In this document: in pieces, positions 59,121-64,000 of the stretch
How positions within the stretch are numbered: the stretch's first letter is position 1
How the letters are laid out: each line of letters starts with the position of its first letter
Origin: Smallanthus sonchifolius
Lineage: Eukaryota; Streptophyta; Magnoliopsida; Asterales; Asteraceae
Direction: 5' to 3'
DNA: 64,000 nucleotides
Assembly: GCA_023525975.1 (NCBI GenBank)
Contig: CM042032.1
Coordinates: forward strand, 18,048,001 to 18,112,000
Program-made: the position numbers and the translations under genes
The notes under the pieces: generated by a model
What the model was told of the DNA's origin: nothing
Database searches by the model: none
Seen by the model: only the letters and a program-made list of their open reading frames with translations

Positions 59121-62100
59121 TTATACGTTAAACAATTTAGGGTATAGTCCCCTCATCTCGTCTTCTTTTTCCCATGTAGCTTCTGACCATTTTCTATGCT
59201 TCCATTGTATTTTGACTAAAGGAATCGACTTATTGCGTAGTCGTTTCTCAGCTCGGTCAAGGATGGCTATTGGTTCCTTTACATAATTTAGGCTGTTATC
59301 TACTTCGATCTCATCGTAAGGTATGTGAGCTGTGTCGTCAGCTAGGCACTTGCGTAAGTGCGACACGTGGAACGTAGAGTGTATTCCACTAAGCTCAACG
59401 GGTAGGTCGAGTCTGTAAGCAACTTGACCCACTCTCGCTAAAATCTTGAATGGTCCAACAAACCTTGGACTTAGTTTGCCACGTTTTCTGAATCGGATGA
59501 TTCCTTTCCATGGTGATACCTTTAACAGTACCATGTCCTCCACTTGAAACTCTAAATCCCTTCTTCTCTTATCCGCATATGATTTCTGTCTGTCTTTTGC
59601 GGCTTTCATTCGAGCCTTGATTTGATCAAACTTCTCGGAAGTAGCTTTGACCACTTCGAGACTTGCAAAACCCTTTTGTCCAATTTCCCCCCAACAGACC
59701 GGGGTCCTACATTTCCTCCCATACAACATTTCAAATGGCGGCATGCCAATAGTCGAGTGATAGCTGTTGTTATATGAAAATTCTGCCAATGGTAGATGGC
59801 TGTCCCAGCTCCCATCGAAGTCAATGATACAGGCCCGGAGCATGTCCTCCAAGGTCCGAATGGTCCTTTCCGATTGACCATCGGTTTGGGGGTGGTAAGC
59901 GGTGCTGATGTTCAGTCTAGTGCCCATTGCTTCATTGAATTTCTTCCAAAACCTTGACGTGAATCTAGTATCCCTGTCGGACACAATCGACAGCGGCATA
60001 CCATGTCTGCTCACAACTTCCTTGATAAATATTTCTGCTAGTCTTTCTGACGAAGAAGTCTCACGTATTGGCAAGAAGTGAGCACTTTTCGTCAAACGGT
60101 CGATAATCACCCAAGTGGTATCATTGCCTTTAGCTGTTCGCGGTAGCTTCGTAATGAAGTCCATCGTGATCTCTTCCCACTTCCATTCCGGTATTGGTAA
60201 AGGCTACTTATGGGCCTCATCGAGTATTTTGGCTCTAAGTTCGCCAATCTTAGGTATCCACATCCGGCCAAACCTAGTTCGTACACCATGTGCATTTGCA
60301 TCTAAATTCCCTTGTTGTCCTACTATTCTTTCTTGTTTAATATTTCTTTCTAATAGTGCTTCATCTTGTGCCTTTGATATTTCACCCATCAAATCTGGCG
60401 TTATAATTAGCTGGCACGCTTTGATTCGGATAGGTGCCGATTCTTTCTTTCTACTTAAAGCGTCAGCCACTACGTTTGCCTTGCCTGGATGGTACAATAT
60501 CTCACAATCATAGTCTTTCAGTAGCTCTAACCATCTCCTTTGTCTCATGTTTAATTCCTTTTGTTCGAAAAAGTACTTCAGGCTTTTGTGATCGGAGTAA
60601 ATGGTGCATTTAACTCCATACAGATAGTGTCTCCATATTTTCAACGTGAAAACTACTGCCGCTAACTCTAGATCGTGTGTTGGGTAGTTAACCTCGTGAA
60701 TATTTAGTTGTCGTGAGGCGTAAGCAATTACCTTTCCTCGTTGCATAAGTACGCAACCTAAACCCTGACCCGAAGCGTCAGAGTAGACTACTAAGTCTTC
60801 ATTTCCCTCAGGTAGTGCCAAGACTGGAGCTTGGGTTAGTCGTGCCTTAAGTTCCTCGAACGCGTTGTTTAGGGTTGGACCCCATTCATATTTCACTTCC
60901 TTTCGTGTCAACTTAGTTAGTGGCTAGGCTATTCTTGAAAAATCTTGAATGAATCTCCGATAGTAGCCTGCCAATCCCAGAAAACTTCTTATGTCCGTTG
61001 GTGTCTTTGGGATGTTCCATTCCTTTACTGTCTCGATCTTTGCAGGATCCACCATGATTCCGTTTAGGTTTATTACATGACCTAGGAATTGGACTTCCCT
61101 AAGCCAGAACGCGCATTTGGAAAATTTTGCGTACAACTTTTCCTGCTTTAGCACCTCCAGAACCTCTCTTAGGTGACAGTGGTGATCACACTCGCTTTTC
61201 GAATATACCAGTATGTCGTCTATAAAAACAATCACTGATCGATCCAACATGGGTCGACATACTCTATTCATCAAATCCATGAAGGCTGCTGGTGCGTTGG
61301 TCAATCCGAAGGACATCACGAGAAACTCATAATGTCCATAACGCGTGCGAAATGCGGTCTTTGGTACGTCTTCTTCTCTTACTTTCAACTGATGGTAACC
61401 CGACCTAAGATCGATCTTTGAGAACCAACTCGCACCTTGCAGTTGATCAAAAAGGTCGTCTATCCTAGGCAGTGGGTATTTGTTCTTTACTGTCCTCTTG
61501 TTCAACTCGCGGTAGTAAATGCACATGCGCATGCTGCTGTCCTTTTTCTTTACAAATAGTACCAGAGCGCCCCACGGTCAGATGCTCGGCCTAATAAATC
61601 CTTTTTCTGTTAGTTCCTCTAGTTGAGACATCAATTCTTTCATTTCTGACGGAGCCAATCGGTAGGGGGCTTTGGCAACGGGCTCGGCTCCTAGCAATAA
61701 GTCAATCTGAAATTCTATTTCCCGATCGGGTGGTAAACCAGGTAGATCCTCAGGGAATATTTCCTAAAAGTTGCTCACCACGGGTACATTCTTGAGTTCA
61801 TTCATTTTCATTCTATCATCAATAACATATGCCAAATAAGCTTCGCAACCGCGCCTCATGTAACTTTCGGCCTTGATCATCGAGATGATGTTCGGCGTCA
61901 TGCAATTCCAATCCCTATAAACCGTAACTGGGCTGTCACTTGGAGCTTTGAGGTGTATCCTCTTACGTTTACATATGATTTGAGCTTCATTGGCAGCTAG
62001 CCAATCCATACCCAATACTATATCGAATCCTCCTAAGGTGAGAAGGAATAATCTAGAAGGGAACTTATAACCCTCTATTTCTATGATGCAATCCTCTATT

Positions 62101-63545
62101 ACTTGAAATACTGCCGAATTTTTACCAACCGCAGTTTGAACGCTAAAGACCTTTACTATTGTGTTGATAGTGCATCCTAGTTTATAGCTAAATGCATTGG
62201 ATATAAAACTTTTACTAGCACCAGAGTCAAATAAAATAGCAGCATGTTCGTTATTAACTAGGAACGTACCTGACACAACATCAGGGTTTCCCCTTGCTTC
62301 CTCCTCAGTCAGGGCGTAGGCTCGAGTCCTAGCCTGTGGCTGTTCCTTTTCAGCTTCCTTTTCCTTTCCCGAACCGGATTGTCTGGTTTTCCTACAATCC
62401 CTAGTCTGGTGTCCATGTCTTCCACAACTTTGGCACTTGACGCCCTTCAAACAATCTCGGGAGTAGTGCCCCGGCATCCCGCACTTATATCACATGGTGG
62501 TGCCGATTCGACACTCGCCAAGATGTTGCCTTCCACATTTCTTGCATGTTTCATATTCATCCAACCTTGGATTCTTAATTTCAGTTGTTACATTCCCTTT
62601 TTCGGTGCCTCTAGATGGGTTGTCCCACTTTCTCTTTTGTGTCTCAGGTGCCGGGTCCTCATTGGCATAATCGTCGTAGACGATTCCAGACAGGTTGACT
62701 ACCGACTCGAAGGTCGATGGTAATTTAGCTTTTACATGAACACGGACCCTTTGAGGTAAGCCCTTTACATAGTACTTAATCATTCGTTCTTCTGTCTCCA
62801 CCAGGTGGGGTACTAGTTGGGCTAGCTCATTGAATCTTGAGGTATACTGGCGATGAGTCTTGTTACCAGCATTGAAGTTTAGGAACTCGTTCTCCACACG
62901 ATCAATCTCGTTCTGTGGGCAGAACTTTTGGATTATCAGCTTCTTCAGATCTTCCCATGTCATTCTGGCAAGAGCGTTTGGCGACTTTGTCCTCTGAATG
63001 TTCCTCCACCAACTTAGTGCCTCATTGGTGAAAGAATGGGCAACATATTTAACAGCCTGGTCCGGTCGACACTCGCTGATGTTGACTACAGTATTCATCC
63101 TCTCAATCCATTCGAACGCAGCCACTGAATCCTTGTTCCCATCGAACTTGGGTGGGTCTCCGTCCTTGAACCCTTTGTAAGTACACCCACGGTTGCTTGA
63201 TCCCACTTTCACTTCATCCCCATCACTGTCATACACTTTCTCTTCATGGTCTCCTTCATCCTCCTCTCTACTTTTCTTTAGTGCCTCGGATAGTAGACCA
63301 GGCAATACTTTCTTCAGAGTGAGTATGACTTCACGGGAAATAGCATCCCTGACCTCTGGTTCTAACTGTAGAGGCCCTTGACTGTTGTTCCCAGTTGGGG
63401 TCACTTCTGTTTCGTGCACACTCTCTGTGTGTTCTGCGTGCTTTGCGTGCACACTCTCTTCCTCTTCAAGTCTTTGATTCAACGGAGGTCTACCTACTCG
63501 GCCAGTGCGACCGCCCCGGCGTCCTGTTCTTCCTCCACCAGCCAT
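59121..63545 (-). pseudogene. gag-pol of element C, decayed
   Basis: The gag ATG is at 63545, followed by the gag domain, knuckles near 62470-62400, protease DSGASKS (near 62210), RT with FIDD (near 61220), RNase H (near 60800), the integrase core (60164 onward), and a chromodomain-like end with stop at 59121. Breaks are a stop replacing the first Cys of a zinc knuckle (about 62488), a stop near 61764 at the protease-RT link, one near 61576, one near 60927, and a deletion of about 155 bp at 60204 that removes the HHCC zinc finger of integrase. It is not functional. Confidence 0.9.
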
Positions 63546-63883
63546 AGTTCCTAGTTTCCTGATAGTTATAAAGGGAATACATCAATGCCATTCCTTCAGA
63601 TCATAGTTTAGAACAGTACGAGCAAGGTAAAATTTTAATTACAGTGACCGGTTTGTGATTACTAATTTACATTGCTTTTCGGGTTCAAAACTCTTCAATT
63701 CGGTTGTGACATTGACATCTATTTGTTCTAAGTTAAGGTATCTATTCTTATCCAAGTGTATTAACTCTAATACTTACTTACCGTGCTGGCGTTGGCGTTG
63801 GTTACCCATACTGACATCCGTGCATTGGTCCCATAATCAGCTTGAGTCCAGACATTTAGGGATGTCTGAATCTCTCAAACTAT
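63546..63883 (-). other. Untranslated leader of element C
   Basis: About 340 bp with no coding signal between the primer site and gag. Confidence 0.6.
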
Positions 63884-63897
63884 TGCTTTGATACCAA
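63884..63897 (-). other. Primer-binding site of element C
   Basis: TTGGTATCAAAGCA on the minus strand, next to the LTR; complementary to initiator methionine tRNA with one change. Confidence 0.85.
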
Positions 63898-63899
63898 CT

Positions 63900-64000
63900 T
63901 GTATGGCCCCTTTCCCGAGTAACCTCACTTGTTGGATTTACTCATAAACATAGTCATAATTACTGAGCTTAAATTTAAAACGTTCGAATTCATTCATTAC
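63900..64000 (-). repeat. 5' LTR of element C, end only
   Basis: TGTATGGCCCCTTTCCCGAG onward matches the start of 57145-59081 closely. It continues beyond the window. Confidence 0.9.

Larger units (their letters stand above)
57145..64000 (-). mobile_element. Element C: Ty3/gypsy chromovirus of the element A family, minus strand, 5' LTR cut by the window end
   Basis: Layout on the minus strand: 5' LTR (from beyond 64000 to 63900), primer site, gag-pol (63545-59121), 3' LTR (59081-57145). The order and sequence are those of element A, inverted. TGTTC at 57140-57144 would be the left target duplication; the partner is outside the window. Confidence 0.9.

Overview
The window is plant nuclear DNA: AT-rich intergenic sequence, LTR retrotransposons with initiator-Met-tRNA primer sites, intron-containing nuclear genes, and a decayed nuclear copy of chloroplast DNA. 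A eudicot is clear from the genes. The retrotransposon and Athila-like sequences resemble those of daisy-family (Asteraceae) genomes, but that family-level guess rests on recognition only.

Bases 1-27117 are a three-level nest of LTR retrotransposons, each step proved by a 5-bp target duplication. The host is a Ty3/gypsy chromovirus (element A). Its gag is split after base 27 and resumes at 21316, and its 3' LTR is 25191-27117. Into it went a non-coding element with LTRs of about 4.2 kb and a 3.1-kb interior (28-21310, duplication GAAAC), which fits the LARD class. Into that element's 3' LTR went a younger, nearly intact minus-strand chromovirus (element B, 8532-18198, duplication GAACA).

Bases 27118-46576 form the gene island. 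It holds a chloroplast-derived segment with a decayed trnL-CAA, split by a Harbinger-type terminal-inverted-repeat element (27807-29373). Next is an 11-exon ISPE gene of the plastid isoprenoid (MEP) pathway (29943-33610), whose frame is broken in exons 3 and 4. Then come an LTR fragment, a truncated Copia element (34439-38557), a tRNA-derived SINE, a broken phytocystatin gene, a broken Harbinger transposase gene carrying a hAT-type MITE, and an intact single-exon gene for the PPR protein PGR3 (42520-45831), the only clearly functional gene here. ISPE and PGR3 are both nuclear genes for plastid proteins, but nothing in the sequence links their regulation.

Bases 46577-64000 are again transposon-rich: a decayed hAT element, a hAT-type MITE, an Athila-ORF1-like pseudogene split by three tandem 1.58-kb LTR units, two clusters of TATACG palindromes, a Mutator-type OTU-domain remnant, and element C (57145 to the window end), a minus-strand relative of element A.

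The most striking pattern is a shared intron-like module in the LTRs of unrelated families (A/C, B, the LARD, the 1.58-kb units, and half of it at 34 kb). It has a GTGAGT donor-like block with a downstream TTTTGGGG-ACATG block, and a CTCACCAACTTT-GTTGAC block ending in TTTCAGG about 180-300 bp before the LTR end. In A/C and B an array of short hairpin-forming repeats lies upstream of the donor.
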